Positions 25,234-34,345 of a stretch of 64,000 nt of DNA are shown here, in pieces. Each line of letters opens with the position of its first letter. Positions within the stretch are counted from its first letter, which is position 1. The notes below the pieces were generated by a model. The model was not told the DNA's origin. It was given only the letters and a program-made list of their open reading frames with translations, and ran no database searches. This DNA comes from Tenggerimyces flavus (GTDB lineage Bacteria > Actinomycetota > Actinomycetes > Propionibacteriales > Actinopolymorphaceae): positions 7,665,420 to 7,729,419 of the forward strand of contig NZ_JAFBCM010000001.1 of assembly GCF_016907715.1 (NCBI RefSeq), read 5' to 3'. Made by a program: the position numbers and the translations under genes.

Positions 25234-25882
25234 GGCGCACCGGCCAGTCCGGGAACAGGCCAGCGCCGCTGGCGAGCTGCTCCAACTCGTGCGCGGCGGC
25301 TCCGACCACCTCTTCGGCAGCCCGGCCGCGCTGGTCGCGGTCGGCGTCGTCGGCGGGTGAGAACCGGCGCGAGCACCGCCGGCAGTGCAGGACGCCGTAC
25401 GACGACAGCGTCCCGCAGGTCGAGCAGCGCCGGCTCTCCAGCCAGATCCGCTGCTCCTCGATCCGATGCCGGGCCGCGACGGCGCCCGCCCAGCGCTCGC
25501 GGCACGCGCTCATCACCCGGTCCAGGTCGCGGTCGGGAACGGGACGGCCGTTCCGCGCCAGAACGGTGTCGACCAGCCGTTCCTTCGCCCGGCGCAGCCG
25601 TGCCGGCGCACCGCTCTCCGGGCCGACCGTCACCAGCAGCGGGTACCAACCGAGCACGGTGAGCAGCAGCGCAGGCCCAGTGCCATCGCCCCAACGCCGC
25701 GCGAACATCGACGCCTCGGCGTCGGTGTCCACCGGGTGCAGCCCGAGCGAGCGCATCGCGTCGTCCAGCGCGGTCCGCAGCTCTTCGTTCAGCTGCGCGG
25801 TGGGAACGACCAGGTGGGCGTACGTACGCCCGACCCAGGGCCGGCGACCGCCTTGCACGACGCCTACGACCGGTGCGGACAC
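25226..25882 (-). CDS. Zinc-ribbon protein of unknown function
   Basis: 218 residues from GTG 25882, with GGAGG six bases upstream. Residues 1-130 are a mixed alpha/beta domain without a recognised family. A treble-clef or ribbon-type zinc site CSTCGTLSSYGVLHCRRC lies in the C-terminal third, followed by a charged helix. It is the first gene of a two-gene unit with the VirD4/TraG-like membrane protein, and its stop overlaps that gene's start. The pair probably acts together, but the sequence names no substrate. Confidence 0.65.
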   Translation of the reverse strand: MSAPVVGVVQGGRRPWVGRTYAHLVVPTAQLNEELRTALDDAMRSLGLHPVDTDAEASMFARRWGDGTGPALLLTVLGWYPLLVTVGPESGAPARLRRAKERLVDTVLARNGRPVPDRDLDRVMSACRERWAGAVAARHRIEEQRIWLESRRCSTCGTLSSYGVLHCRRCSRRFSPADDADRDQRGRAAEEVVGAAAHELEQLASGAGLFPDWPVRHD

Positions 25883-26186
25883 CGCCGGCCTCCCTCCGTA
25901 TCGGCGCGGGCGATTAGCGTATCCGGCGCGCGTCCCCGATCATCGACTTGTCCACAGCGGAGGGACGCGTTAAATGGTCGATTCGCCTGGAATCTCCGCA
26001 TATTCGTGCGCATGATCTTGTGCGAAAATTGCTAGTCGTCGAAGGGTTAATGACGATGCGCATATGTTTCGTGACGAAGAGTGAGACCGGGCTTGACAGA
26101 ATGCCGGACGTGCTAGAGGCTCGCCGGGTCGTGTTGGTGGCAGCGTCCGCATCTGCCATTGAGTTGTTCGCAGGCGGGAGGACCTG
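25883..26186. promoter_or_regulatory. Divergent promoter region
   Basis: This 304-base gap between the zinc-ribbon gene (-) and the acidic protein gene (+) is AT-richer than its surroundings. A perfect TTGACA -35-like hexamer is at 26093-26098, with a poor TAGAGG 15 bases downstream. The plus-strand gene has GGGAGGACCTG directly before its ATG. No gene is convincing within it. Confidence 0.4.
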
Positions 26187-27188
26187 ATGCGGGACGCCCA
26201 GAAGGGCCGCAAATCGTGGCTGGAGCGACTGACGTCGCCTCCGGAGTCCGAGACCGAAGAACAGTATCCAGGCGATCAATACGCCACTGAGCAACCACAA
26301 ACGCCCACTCCTTATCGCGTCGACCAGCGCAATGTCGATCGCGAGCGCGCGCCGTTGCGGGATGTCCGCGACCTTCGTGACCAGCGTGACCGTGAGCCGG
26401 CAGGCCAGGAGGGGTACGAGACGTTCGCTCCGCCCGTGCCGGCTCCGACGTTCCGCGAGGAGCCACGGACGTCCGAGCCCGAGCGCCCGGTCGAGGTTCC
26501 GGTGTCGCGCGTGGACGAGCACGCGGACTTCCGTCCCCGTGACCTCGCCCGCGAGGAGCACGAGGACCTCAGCGACCGGGACGAGGAGATGCCGACCGTC
26601 GTACCAGGCGTCCCCGGACCGAGCTCGCCGTCGCTGCGGGAGACCGCGCGCGACGACGCCTGGGGCAGCCCGGTGTCCGCACCGGTCGACACGGCCGAAG
26701 ACAGTGCCCGTGACGAAGACGTCGACGACATCGATGCCGTCGACGACTCCGCACAGGTCCAGAACGCCACGGCCCCGTCGCCGTGGCAGCCCGACCCAGC
26801 CCCGACGAGCTCCGACTCTGAGCGTCCGGGTCAGGATCTCGAACCGGAGGTGCCGGTGTCCGTCGAAGACGAGATCACCACGAGTCCCAGCGAGGAAGAA
26901 CAGCTGGAAGCAGCCCGCAAGCGGCACGTCGAGGAGCTGCAGCACCGCTGGCTCGTCACGCAGGCCCAGTTGCTCGACGACCCGCGGGACGCGGTGCGCG
27001 AGGCTGGTCTGCTGATCGGTGACGCGATGCAGTTCGTGACGTCGACGTTCACCGACCACAGGGACCGCATCGAGCGGGAGTGGAAGAACAACGACGAGCT
27101 CGACACCGACGAGCTCCGCACGATCATGCGGCGCTACCGGAACCTGTTCCAGTACGTCCTCTCCGCGTCGCAGCTGCCGGACCTGTAG
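26187..27188 (+). CDS. Acidic, mostly disordered protein with C-terminal helical domain
   Basis: 333 residues. Residues 1-235 are rich in Glu, Asp, Arg and Pro with no predicted fold. The last ~95 residues (EEEQLEAARKRHVEELQHRW onward) form an amphipathic helical domain ending in a compact stretch, MRRYRNLFQYVLSASQLPDL. I do not recognise a family. The ribosome site is GGGAGGACCTG before ATG. It diverges from the zinc-ribbon/VirD4-like pair and may be functionally linked, for example as an adaptor. A strong hairpin follows 41 bases after its stop. Confidence 0.65.
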   Translation: MRDAQKGRKSWLERLTSPPESETEEQYPGDQYATEQPQTPTPYRVDQRNVDRERAPLRDVRDLRDQRDREPAGQEGYETFAPPVPAPTFREEPRTSEPERPVEVPVSRVDEHADFRPRDLAREEHEDLSDRDEEMPTVVPGVPGPSSPSLRETARDDAWGSPVSAPVDTAEDSARDEDVDDIDAVDDSAQVQNATAPSPWQPDPAPTSSDSERPGQDLEPEVPVSVEDEITTSPSEEEQLEAARKRHVEELQHRWLVTQAQLLDDPRDAVREAGLLIGDAMQFVTSTFTDHRDRIEREWKNNDELDTDELRTIMRRYRNLFQYVLSASQLPDL

Positions 27189-27229
27189 GCCCGGTTACAA
27201 CCCCGTAAACACAGCGCAGTCTCTGCCGG

Positions 27230-27264
27230 TACCGCCGCGAATCCCCCACGGGATCGCGGCGGTA
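27230..27264 (+). terminator. Strong hairpin downstream of the acidic protein gene
   Basis: TACCGCCGCG at 27230-27239 pairs perfectly with CGCGGCGGTA at 27255-27264. After a single bulged A, ATCCC pairs with GGGAT around a CCAC loop, giving a 15-bp stem. There is no real T-run (TTGGC follows), as is common for actinobacterial terminators. Confidence 0.65.
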
Positions 27265-27280
27265 TTGGCATGCTGGCCGC

Positions 27281-27676
27281 ATGAGTCCCGGGTACTCCGG
27301 AACACCACTCCCCCAGAAGCTCGGCATCAAGCCGGACCACGCTGTCCTGTTGGCCTCCGCGCCCGCTGGATTCGAGCTCGACGGCGTGCGTGTCAACAGG
27401 CGAGCCACCCGGCCGACGTACGACGTGATCCTCGCGTTCGCGTACGACCAGGCCCAGCTCGCCCGGCACCTCGACAACCTCAAGCGCCGCATCTTTCCCG
27501 CCGGCGCGCTGTGGATCGCGTGGCCGAAGCGCGGGAGCGGCCTGCCGACCGATCTCACCGAGAACAGCATCCGCGACCACGCCCTCCCGCTCGGCCTCGT
27601 CGACGTGAAGGTTTGCGCGGTCGATGACGTTTGGTCGGGCTTGAAACTGGTGTGGCGAGTGGAGCACCGAAAGTAA
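27281..27676 (+). CDS. DUF3052 family protein
   Basis: 131 residues. The N-terminus MSPGYSGTPLPQKLGIKPDH and the later LWIAWPKRGSGLPTDLTEN plus LVDVKVCAVDDVWSGLKLV segments are signatures of DUF3052, small cytosolic proteins common in actinobacteria with no settled function. The length is normal. The gene stands alone between a terminator hairpin and a DUF1707 gene. Confidence 0.88.
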   Translation: MSPGYSGTPLPQKLGIKPDHAVLLASAPAGFELDGVRVNRRATRPTYDVILAFAYDQAQLARHLDNLKRRIFPAGALWIAWPKRGSGLPTDLTENSIRDHALPLGLVDVKVCAVDDVWSGLKLVWRVEHRK

Positions 27677-27749
27677 GCCGAAAAGACGTCTGGGCCTTAA
27701 CGCCGAAGCGTGCCTACTCTGGAGTACCGGCACGAAGGAGTGTTCCCAG

Positions 27750-28175
27750 ATGGCCGACCCGGACCGCCTGCCCCAGCCCCACCTCCGGGTGGGAGACGCC
27801 GAACGCGACAAAGCGTCGTCGGCGCTGGGCGAGCACTTCGCGGCGGGACGGCTGAGCCCTGACGAGCACGACGAGCGGCTCACCCAGGTCTGGGACGCCA
27901 AGACGTACGGCGACCTGGCCGCGGTGTTCCGCGACCTGCCCGAGCCAGGCCCGGACAATCTCCCGGCGGTTCCGCCGAAGCCGCCCGAGGTCGAGTCCAA
28001 GCGCCAGGCCCGCGCGCATCGTCGGCAGGACGCCGGACAGCTGGTCCGCGCGTTCGCTCCGCTGCTGCTCGCGCTGGCGTTCATCACCGTGGTCACGGTG
28101 CCGTGGCACCCCTGGCCACTGTTCATCCTGGTGTGGTTCCTGATCGGCGCCGCGGGGAGGTCGCAACGCCGTTGA
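27750..28175 (+). CDS. DUF1707 (SHOCT-like) membrane protein
   Basis: 141 residues. Residues ~10-60 are a DUF1707 domain (LRVGDAERDKASSALGEHFAAGRLSPDEHDERL split across its helices). A charged linker is followed by two close membrane segments, LLALAFITVVTVPWHPWPLF and ILVWFLIGAA. Such proteins are thought to be small membrane regulators or scaffolds; no function is proven here. AAGGAG lies upstream of ATG 27750. Confidence 0.85.
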   Translation: MADPDRLPQPHLRVGDAERDKASSALGEHFAAGRLSPDEHDERLTQVWDAKTYGDLAAVFRDLPEPGPDNLPAVPPKPPEVESKRQARAHRRQDAGQLVRAFAPLLLALAFITVVTVPWHPWPLFILVWFLIGAAGRSQRR

Positions 28176-28354
28176 CGGCCGGTCAGTACGAACGAAATCA
28201 CCAGTACGGCGAGCCACTTTCTCCCGGTTTGTCGTGTCCTACCCACAACCCGAGAGTCCAGGCCCCAGCACTTGGCTCCGGCGACTACTCTTGACCTCCG
28301 AACTATGCAGTTACCAACCCTCAAGAACACGGTGCGGAAGAGGCGATCAGCCCA

Positions 28355-31300
28355 GTGGCGTCCCAGTCCTCCCAACAAGACCCACTTTCGAAGTTCGGGG
28401 CCAACGAGTGGCTCGTCGACGAGATGTACGAGCGCTATCTCGAGGACCCCGACTCCGTCGACCAGGCATGGGTAGCCGTCCTCCGCGACTACAAGCCGGG
28501 TACGGATCGCCCGATCGCGAAGGCCAAGGCCGCCGCGACGACGCCCGCGCCGACCCAGACACAGGCGCCGGTCGCGAAGACGCAGCCGCAGGCGACCTCC
28601 GCCGCCCCCGCCGCGCAGGCGCAGGCGCCGGCAGTGAAGAGCAAGCCGGCCGACGGAATCGGCCCGACCGCGTCCACCGGGGTGTCCCAGGCCGCGACGA
28701 CCACCGCGCCCACGCCGGGCGGCAAGGCCAAGCCCGTTCCCGTTCGTAAGCCGAACGCCGTGCCCGCCGACCCGCCGACCCGTCAGGTCGCCCAGCCGCG
28801 CAACGAGACCGAGCCCGAGTACGTCACGCTGCGTGGCGCCTCCGCGCGCGTGGTCAAGAACATGGAGGACAGCCTCCACGTTCCGACCGCGACCAGCGTC
28901 CGCATGGTGCCGGTCAAGCTGCTGATCGACAACCGGATCGTGATCAACAACCACCTCGCCCGCTCCCGCGGCGGCAAGGTGAGCTTCACCCACATCGTCG
29001 GGTACGCGATCGCCAACGCGGTCCGCTCGATGATGGAGATGAACCACGGCTACGCCGAGGTCGAGGGCAAGCCGACCATGGTCAAGCCGCCGCACCTCAA
29101 CCTGGGCCTCGCGATCGACGTCCAGAAGGAGGACGGCACCCGCCAGCTCCTGGTCCCCAACATCAAGAGCGCGGACACCCTCGACTTCGCCTCGTTCTGG
29201 TCGGCGTATGAGGACATCGTCCGCCGGACCCGCAACGGCAAGCTCACCGTCGAGGACTTCCAGGGCACCACGATCAGCCTCACCAACCCTGGCACGATCG
29301 GCACGTCGCACTCGGTGCCGCGGCTGATGCAGGGGCAGGCCACGATCGTCGGCGTCGGCGCGATGGAGTACCCCGCCGAGTACCAGGGCGCCGCCGAGTC
29401 GACGATGAACAGGCTCGCGGTGAGCAAGGTCATGACGCTCACCTCGACGTACGACCACCGGGTGATCCAGGGCGCGCAGTCCGGTGAGTTCCTGCGGCGG
29501 ATCCACCAGCTGCTGTTGGGCGCCGAGGGCTTCTACGACGACATCTTCGCCGCGCTGCGGATCCCGTACGAGCCCGTCCGCTGGGTCTCCGACATCCCCG
29601 CTTCGCACGACGACGAGGTCGGCAAGCAGGCGCGCGTGCTCGAGCTGATCCACGCGTTCCGGGTCCGCGGCCACCTGATGGCCGACACCGACCCGCTCGA
29701 GTACAAGATGCGCCGGCACGACGACCTCGACGTCGTCACGCACGGCCTCACGCTGTGGGACCTCGACCGCGAGTTCGCGACCGGCTCGTTCGGCGGCGGG
29801 CGTAAGCGGTTCATGCTGCTGCGCGAGGTGCTCGGGGTGCTGCGCGACGCGTACTGCCGCACCACCGGCATCGAGTACATGCACATCCAGGACCCCGAGG
29901 AGCGGCGCTGGATCCAGGACCGCGTCGAACGGCCGCAGGAGCGGCTGCCGCGGCAGGAGCAGCTGCGCATCCTGGCCAAGCTCAACCAGGCCGAGGCGTT
30001 CGAGACGTTCCTGCAGACCAAGTACGTCGGGCAGAAGCGGTTCTCGCTGGAGGGCGGCGAGTCGACGATCGCGCTGCTCGACGAGCTCTGCGAGCAGGCC
30101 GCGATGAACGACCTCGACGAGGTCACGATCGGCATGGCGCACCGCGGCCGGCTGAACGTGCTCGCCAACATCGCGAGCAAGGCCAGCGGGCAGATCTTCC
30201 GCGAGTTCGAGGGCAACATCGACCCGCGGACGATCCAAGGCTCCGGCGACGTGAAGTACCACCTGGGCGTGGACGGTGAGTTCCTCGCCGAGACCGGCGC
30301 CAAGATCAAGGTGTCCGTCGCGGCGAACCCGTCCCACCTGGAGGCCGTCGACCCGGTGCTCGAGGGCATCGCGCGGGCCAAGCAGGACATCCTCAACCGT
30401 GGCGCGGACTTCCCGGTGCTGCCTTTGCTCGTGCACGGCGACGCCGCGTTCGCCGGCCAGGGCGTGGTCGCCGAGACGCTCAACCTGTCGCAGCTGCGCG
30501 GCTACCGTACGGGCGGCACGATCCACGTGATCGTCAACAACCAGGTCGGCTTCACCACCTCGCCGGCGGCTTCGCGTTCCTCGGTCTACTCGACCGACGT
30601 GGCGCGGATGATCCAGGCGCCGATCTTCCACGTGAACGGCGACGACCCCGAGGCGTGCATCCGGGTGGCGCGGCTGGCGTTCGAGTTCCGCCAGACGTTC
30701 CACAAGGACGTCGTGATCGACGTGATCTGCTACCGCCGCCGCGGCCACAACGAGGGCGACGACCCGAGCTTCACCCAGCCGATCATGTACGACCTGATCG
30801 AGAAGAAGCGCTCGGTGCGCAAGCTCTACACCGAGGCTCTGATCGGTCGTGGCGACATCTCGATCGACGAGGCCGAGCAGGCACTGCGCGACTACCAGGA
30901 GCGGTTGGAGCGCGTGTTCGCGGAGGTGCGCGCCGCCAAGACCGCGCCGGTGGACGAGACGTACGTCACTGTTCCGGACTACCCGGACAAGCCGCAGGGC
31001 ACGCTGCAGACGGCGATCCCGTTCGAGACGCTGAAGAAGATCGCGGACGCGCACGTGTCGGTGCCTGAGGGCTTCACCGTGCACCCGAAGGTGATGCCGC
31101 AGCTGCAGCGTCGGGCGGCGGCGATCACCGAGGGCCCGATCGACTGGGGTACGGCGGAGATCGTGGCGTTCGGCGCGCTGCTGCTGGACGGGCGCCCGGT
31201 GCGGTTGGCCGGGCAGGACTCGCGGCGGGGCACGTTCGTCTCGCGTTTCGCCACGATCATCGACCGCAAGAACGGCGCGGAGTGGACGCCGCTGTCCCGG

Positions 31301-32164
31301 CTGGACGACAACCAGGGCACGTTCTACGTCTACGACTCGCTGCTGTCGGAGTTCGCGGCGATGGGCTTCGAGTACGGCTACTCGGTGGCCCGGCCGGACG
31401 CGCTGGTGCTGTGGGAGGCGCAGTTCGGCGACTTCGCGAACGGCGCGCAGACGATCATCGACGAGTTCATCTCCTCGGGCGAGGCGAAGTGGGGCCAGCA
31501 GTCGGGCGTCGTTCTGCTGCTGCCGCACGGCTACGAGGGCCAGGGCCCGGACCACTCCTCGGCGCGCATCGAGCGCTACCTGCAGATGGTGTCGGGTGAG
31601 TCGATGACGGTCGCGCAGCCTTCGACGCCGGCGAACTACTTCCACCTGCTCCGTTGGCAGGCCCTGGGGTCGAAGCACCGGCCGCTGGTCGTGTTCACGC
31701 CGAAGTCGATGCTGCGCAACAAGGCGGCCGTCTCGCAGCCTGACGAGTTCGCGCAGGGCACGTGGCAGCCGGTGTTGGCGGACCGTTCGGTGACGGTGCC
31801 GGAGGGCGTCAGCCGAGTGATCCTGACGTCCGGCCGGATCTCGTGGGACCTGTTCGCCGAGCGCTCCCGCCGCGAGGGCGACCAGCCCCGTACGGCGATC
31901 GTCCGGGTCGAGCAGCTGGCGCCCGTACCGGTCGCGGAGATCAAGGACGCACTGGCCGCGTACCCGAACGCCGGGGACATCCTGTGGGTGCAGGACGAGC
32001 CGGAGAACCAGGGCGCCTGGCCACACATGTTGCTGAACCTGGCGCCGCAGCTGTCCCAGCGGATCCGCCTGGTCTCGCGCCAAGCCGCCGCCGCCCCTGC
32101 GGTGGGCTCCCACTCGGTGCACGTGACCGAGCTGGACGGCCTGCTCGAGACTGCGTTCGCTTAG
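28355..32164 (+). CDS. kgd: Multifunctional 2-oxoglutarate decarboxylase/dehydrogenase E1-E2 protein
   Basis: 1269 residues from GTG 28355. It runs the 2-oxoglutarate step of the TCA cycle. The domain order is that of mycobacterial KGD: a short N-terminal helix segment ([20 protein letters not shown]), an Ala/Pro/Lys-rich linker (~50-145), an E2-like succinyltransferase domain (~150-385, with [16 protein letters not shown] near 365 at the active site), then a ThDP-dependent E1 domain (~400-1269) with [22 protein letters not shown] and [13 protein letters not shown] sequence ([11 protein letters not shown]). There is no lipoyl domain in the protein, as expected. A small DUF6104-like gene follows 10 bases later. 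Confidence 0.97.
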   Translation: MASQSSQQDPLSKFGANEWLVDEMYERYLEDPDSVDQAWVAVLRDYKPGTDRPIAKAKAAATTPAPTQTQAPVAKTQPQATSAAPAAQAQAPAVKSKPADGIGPTASTGVSQAATTTAPTPGGKAKPVPVRKPNAVPADPPTRQVAQPRNETEPEYVTLRGASARVVKNMEDSLHVPTATSVRMVPVKLLIDNRIVINNHLARSRGGKVSFTHIVGYAIANAVRSMMEMNHGYAEVEGKPTMVKPPHLNLGLAIDVQKEDGTRQLLVPNIKSADTLDFASFWSAYEDIVRRTRNGKLTVEDFQGTTISLTNPGTIGTSHSVPRLMQGQATIVGVGAMEYPAEYQGAAESTMNRLAVSKVMTLTSTYDHRVIQGAQSGEFLRRIHQLLLGAEGFYDDIFAALRIPYEPVRWVSDIPASHDDEVGKQARVLELIHAFRVRGHLMADTDPLEYKMRRHDDLDVVTHGLTLWDLDREFATGSFGGGRKRFMLLREVLGVLRDAYCRTTGIEYMHIQDPEERRWIQDRVERPQERLPRQEQLRILAKLNQAEAFETFLQTKYVGQKRFSLEGGESTIALLDELCEQAAMNDLDEVTIGMAHRGRLNVLANIASKASGQIFREFEGNIDPRTIQGSGDVKYHLGVDGEFLAETGAKIKVSVAANPSHLEAVDPVLEGIARAKQDILNRGADFPVLPLLVHGDAAFAGQGVVAETLNLSQLRGYRTGGTIHVIVNNQVGFTTSPAASRSSVYSTDVARMIQAPIFHVNGDDPEACIRVARLAFEFRQTFHKDVVIDVICYRRRGHNEGDDPSFTQPIMYDLIEKKRSVRKLYTEALIGRGDISIDEAEQALRDYQERLERVFAEVRAAKTAPVDETYVTVPDYPDKPQGTLQTAIPFETLKKIADAHVSVPEGFTVHPKVMPQLQRRAAAITEGPIDWGTAEIVAFGALLLDGRPVRLAGQDSRRGTFVSRFATIIDRKNGAEWTPLSRLDDNQGTFYVYDSLLSEFAAMGFEYGYSVARPDALVLWEAQFGDFANGAQTIIDEFISSGEAKWGQQSGVVLLLPHGYEGQGPDHSSARIERYLQMVSGESMTVAQPSTPANYFHLLRWQALGSKHRPLVVFTPKSMLRNKAAVSQPDEFAQGTWQPVLADRSVTVPEGVSRVILTSGRISWDLFAERSRREGDQPRTAIVRVEQLAPVPVAEIKDALAAYPNAGDILWVQDEPENQGAWPHMLLNLAPQLSQRIRLVSRQAAAAPAVGSHSVHVTELDGLLETAFA

Positions 32165-32174
32165 GGGCTTGGGG

Positions 32175-32351
32175 TTGTACTTCACCGACCGTGGGTTGGA
32201 AGAGCTCGTCACGCGGCGGGGCGAAGAAGAGGTCTCGCTCGCGTGGCTGGCCGACCGACTGCAGGAGTTCGTGGACCTGAACCCGGAGTTCGAGACGCCG
32301 GTCGAACGCCTGGCTACGTGGCTCGCTCGGCTGGACGACGACGAGGACTGA
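32175..32351 (+). CDS. Small DUF6104-like protein downstream of kgd
   Basis: 58 residues, starting YFTDRGLEELVTRRGEEEVS after a TTG initiator at 32175. An in-frame TTG at 32169 is an alternative; I choose 32175 because homologues I remember start with MYFTDRG. The sequence is strongly conserved-looking (LAWLADRLQEFVDLNPEFE; VERLATWLARLDD). It follows kgd by 10 bases with a GGGG stretch upstream and is probably co-transcribed. Its function is unknown. Confidence 0.75.
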   Translation: MYFTDRGLEELVTRRGEEEVSLAWLADRLQEFVDLNPEFETPVERLATWLARLDDDED

Positions 32352-32364
32352 CGCGCTGACCGCT

Positions 32365-32390
32365 CGGAGCGCGCTTCGGCGCGCTCTCCG
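32365..32390 (+). terminator. Terminator hairpin of the kgd transcript
   Basis: GAGCGCGC at 32367-32374 pairs with GCGCGCTC at 32379-32386 around a TTCG tetraloop, a very stable combination. Flanking CGG/CCG extends it with one bulge. No T-run follows. It lies 13 bases after the stop of the small gene. Confidence 0.7.
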
Positions 32391-32502
32391 TGGAGTGGGT
32401 GCTCCGCCTCGTCATCTCGTCCGCCAGTGTCCGGTCGCGGCGCCTGATCGACTCCCTGCCAGCTCCCTGGCGACATCACTCCCCGTCGACCAGCTCGCGC
32501 TG

Positions 32503-32559
32503 TTTGAATGAAGGGCACCTTCATTCAATAGGTTCGTATGAAGGTGCCCTTCATTCAAA
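32503..32559. repeat. Nested palindromic element, copy 1
   Basis: Two 21-base arms (32503-32523 and 32539-32559) are perfect inverted repeats, and each arm is itself a palindrome of the form TGAATGAAGG-GCA-CCTTCATTCA. The spacer contains AATAGGTT. Two more copies occur at 32629-32684 and 52401-52460. It lies in the 375-base gap between the kgd unit and the convergent AraC gene, which holds no gene apart from the terminator and the two repeats. Confidence 0.85.
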
Positions 32560-32628
32560 CCTCCGCCACCCCTCCCGCGCGCTCCGCTCCCCTCCCGCGC
32601 CATCCCCGGCGACCCGAGCTGTCCGCAG

Positions 32629-32684
32629 TTTGGATGAAGGGCACCTTCATCCAATAGGTTTGGATGAAGGTGCCCTTCATCCAA
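32629..32684. repeat. Nested palindromic element, copy 2
   Basis: Same architecture as the copy 70 bases upstream, with the outer unit changed from GAATGAAGG to GGATGAAGG. Both arms carry the same change (TTGGATGAAGG and CCTTCATCCAA), so pairing is kept. This compensatory change argues that the folded structure matters. The spacer CAATAGGTT is conserved. Confidence 0.85.
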
Positions 32685-32726
32685 CGCACTCCCCTCCCCT
32701 GGCGGCCGAGCTGGCCTTCGTTGCGG

Positions 32727-34244
32727 TCAAGCTGGTCCGGTCTCGCGTTCCTGGTACTCGCGCGGTGAGAGGCCGTGGAACCGGGTGAACGCGGCGCTGA
32801 ACGTTGGCAGGTGGGCGTAGCCGATGCGGCGGGCGACGGCGCTGGGCTTGGCGCCGCCGACGAGGAGGTCGCGGGCGATGCGCATCCGAGCTGCGTAGCG
32901 CCAACGGGCGAAGGTCATGCCGGTCTCCTCGCGGAAGGATCGGTGCACGGAGACGGAGATGTCGGCCGACTCACCGGACACCCCCATGCGGCGCAGGTAG
33001 TCCGCCGCTACGGCACGCGCGCGCGGATCGGTGGGCATCGGCACCGAGAGGGCACGCCTTGCGGCGACCTGCTCGGTGAACAGCTCGAGGATGTGGCGGG
33101 GATCGTAGTCATCTGGGCGCAGGATCGAGCGGGCGCTGAGGGAGCAGTGCATCAGGTAGTCGTCCCAGGCAGGAGAGAACCGCACCTGCAGCGGCTCGGT
33201 CAGCGAGAGGTCAGCGCTGCTGGCGTCTCCGAGTGGCAGTGAGATGGAGTTCTCCCGGATGCCGGTGGCGTGCTCCACGTCGGCCGGAATCCAGGTCGCG
33301 ATGCCGCGGTGCCGCTCGTAGCGGCGATCGCCGATGTCGAGGTACCCGCTGCCGCGGTACATCCAGCTGAGCACATGCATGTCGTTGGCGTGCGGGGGTG
33401 TGCGGGCCGCGGGCAGCAGCTCGGGTGCGACCGCGGACCCCCGCACCATCCGTACGAGATCGTCGGTCGGACGTTCCGCGGTGGCGCGTCGCCTCAGGTC
33501 GCTGGGGCTCGACCCGAACTGCTGCTTGAACGCACGGGTGAAGCCGTTACGGCTGGCGAAGCCCACTCGTGCGGCCACCTGGTCGACGTCATAGCCCGTC
33601 GCCAGGAGCTCGACGGCCGCGGTCAGTCGACAGTGCAGCCGCCACCGCTCGAACGTGAGCCCGGTGTCGGCAAGGAAGTCGCGGCGCAACGTGCGCGAGC
33701 TGGAGAGCACCCGCACCGCCCATTCCGAGACGGTGAAGTCGAGCGCCGGGTCACGGAGCAGTTCCTCCGCCACCGCTCTCGCCCCGTGGGCTCGAGGCAT
33801 CGCAGGCGGATCGAGCAACGCCGGGCGTGAGCCGGGACGGTGCAGGAGGCCGGTGATCGCGTCCTGGGAGTAGCCACGACCACTTAGCGGGGTGACCTGC
33901 AGGTTGAAGTTCTGGATCAGCCAATCCCGCCAGCCGTCGGGAACCTCGAACCGGGTCGGTTCCGACAACGACCCGGCACCGGGATGGGTCCACAGGGGGA
34001 ACGCGACGGTGCCCGGTTCGGTGACGATCGCGCGGTGGTTCCAGCCGTCCTCGGGGATCCACACGCCTTCCCCGGCGGTGAGGTGGAACGACACGGCGTC
34101 GTCGATGTGCACGTGCGCGGTGCCGGTACGGACCCAGATCAGCAGCGGGCGGCGGGGATGCCCGGTCGAGTCGGCACGCGCTCCCGGAATCGGCGGCGGG
34201 TCGTTCGGCAACGCCACCTCCTCACCATATGGCAGTCTGCGCAC
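32727..34244 (-). CDS. Tandem-duplicated AraC-family regulator (two sensor-HTH units)
   Basis: 505 residues, about twice a normal AraC protein. Residues ~1-255 hold a cupin-like sensor domain (PLLIWVRTGTAHVHIDDAV; GVWIPEDGWNH) and an AraC HTH pair ending VGFASRNGFTRAFKQQFGSSPSDLR. Residues ~275-505 repeat the plan (WMYRGSGYLDIGDRRYERHR; GYAHLPTFSAAFTRFHGLSPREYQ). It diverges from the siderophore operon, with an iron box in between, and is probably its substrate-responsive activator. The start is uncertain: GTG 34244, or TTG 34208 with GAGGAGG upstream. Confidence 0.82.
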   Translation of the reverse strand: MRRLPYGEEVALPNDPPPIPGARADSTGHPRRPLLIWVRTGTAHVHIDDAVSFHLTAGEGVWIPEDGWNHRAIVTEPGTVAFPLWTHPGAGSLSEPTRFEVPDGWRDWLIQNFNLQVTPLSGRGYSQDAITGLLHRPGSRPALLDPPAMPRAHGARAVAEELLRDPALDFTVSEWAVRVLSSSRTLRRDFLADTGLTFERWRLHCRLTAAVELLATGYDVDQVAARVGFASRNGFTRAFKQQFGSSPSDLRRRATAERPTDDLVRMVRGSAVAPELLPAARTPPHANDMHVLSWMYRGSGYLDIGDRRYERHRGIATWIPADVEHATGIRENSISLPLGDASSADLSLTEPLQVRFSPAWDDYLMHCSLSARSILRPDDYDPRHILELFTEQVAARRALSVPMPTDPRARAVAADYLRRMGVSGESADISVSVHRSFREETGMTFARWRYAARMRIARDLLVGGAKPSAVARRIGYAHLPTFSAAFTRFHGLSPREYQERETGPA

Positions 34245-34256
34245 ACACCAACAGGG

Positions 34257-34275
34257 TCAGGTTTGCCTAACCTTA
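34257..34275. promoter_or_regulatory. DtxR/IdeR-type iron box
   Basis: TCAGGTTTGCCTAACCTTA matches 15 of 19 positions of the iron-repressor consensus TTAGGTTAGGCTAACCTAA. It sits between the divergent AraC gene (13 bases from its start) and the siderophore-interacting protein gene (71 bases from its start), so iron-bound repressor could silence both directions. This agrees with the function of the following genes. Confidence 0.8.
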
Positions 34276-34345
34276 GCCACGGCCCTGTTGTCGATGGCGA
34301 CGCGCGGTCCTGTCACCCTCGAACCGATCCGAAGGGCTCCTCGGT

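Noticed and set aside
27134..32524. A 1796-codon open frame on the minus strand
   Set aside because: It lies opposite kgd, is Arg/His/Val-rich low-complexity sequence and arises from the third-position GC bias of the plus-strand genes.
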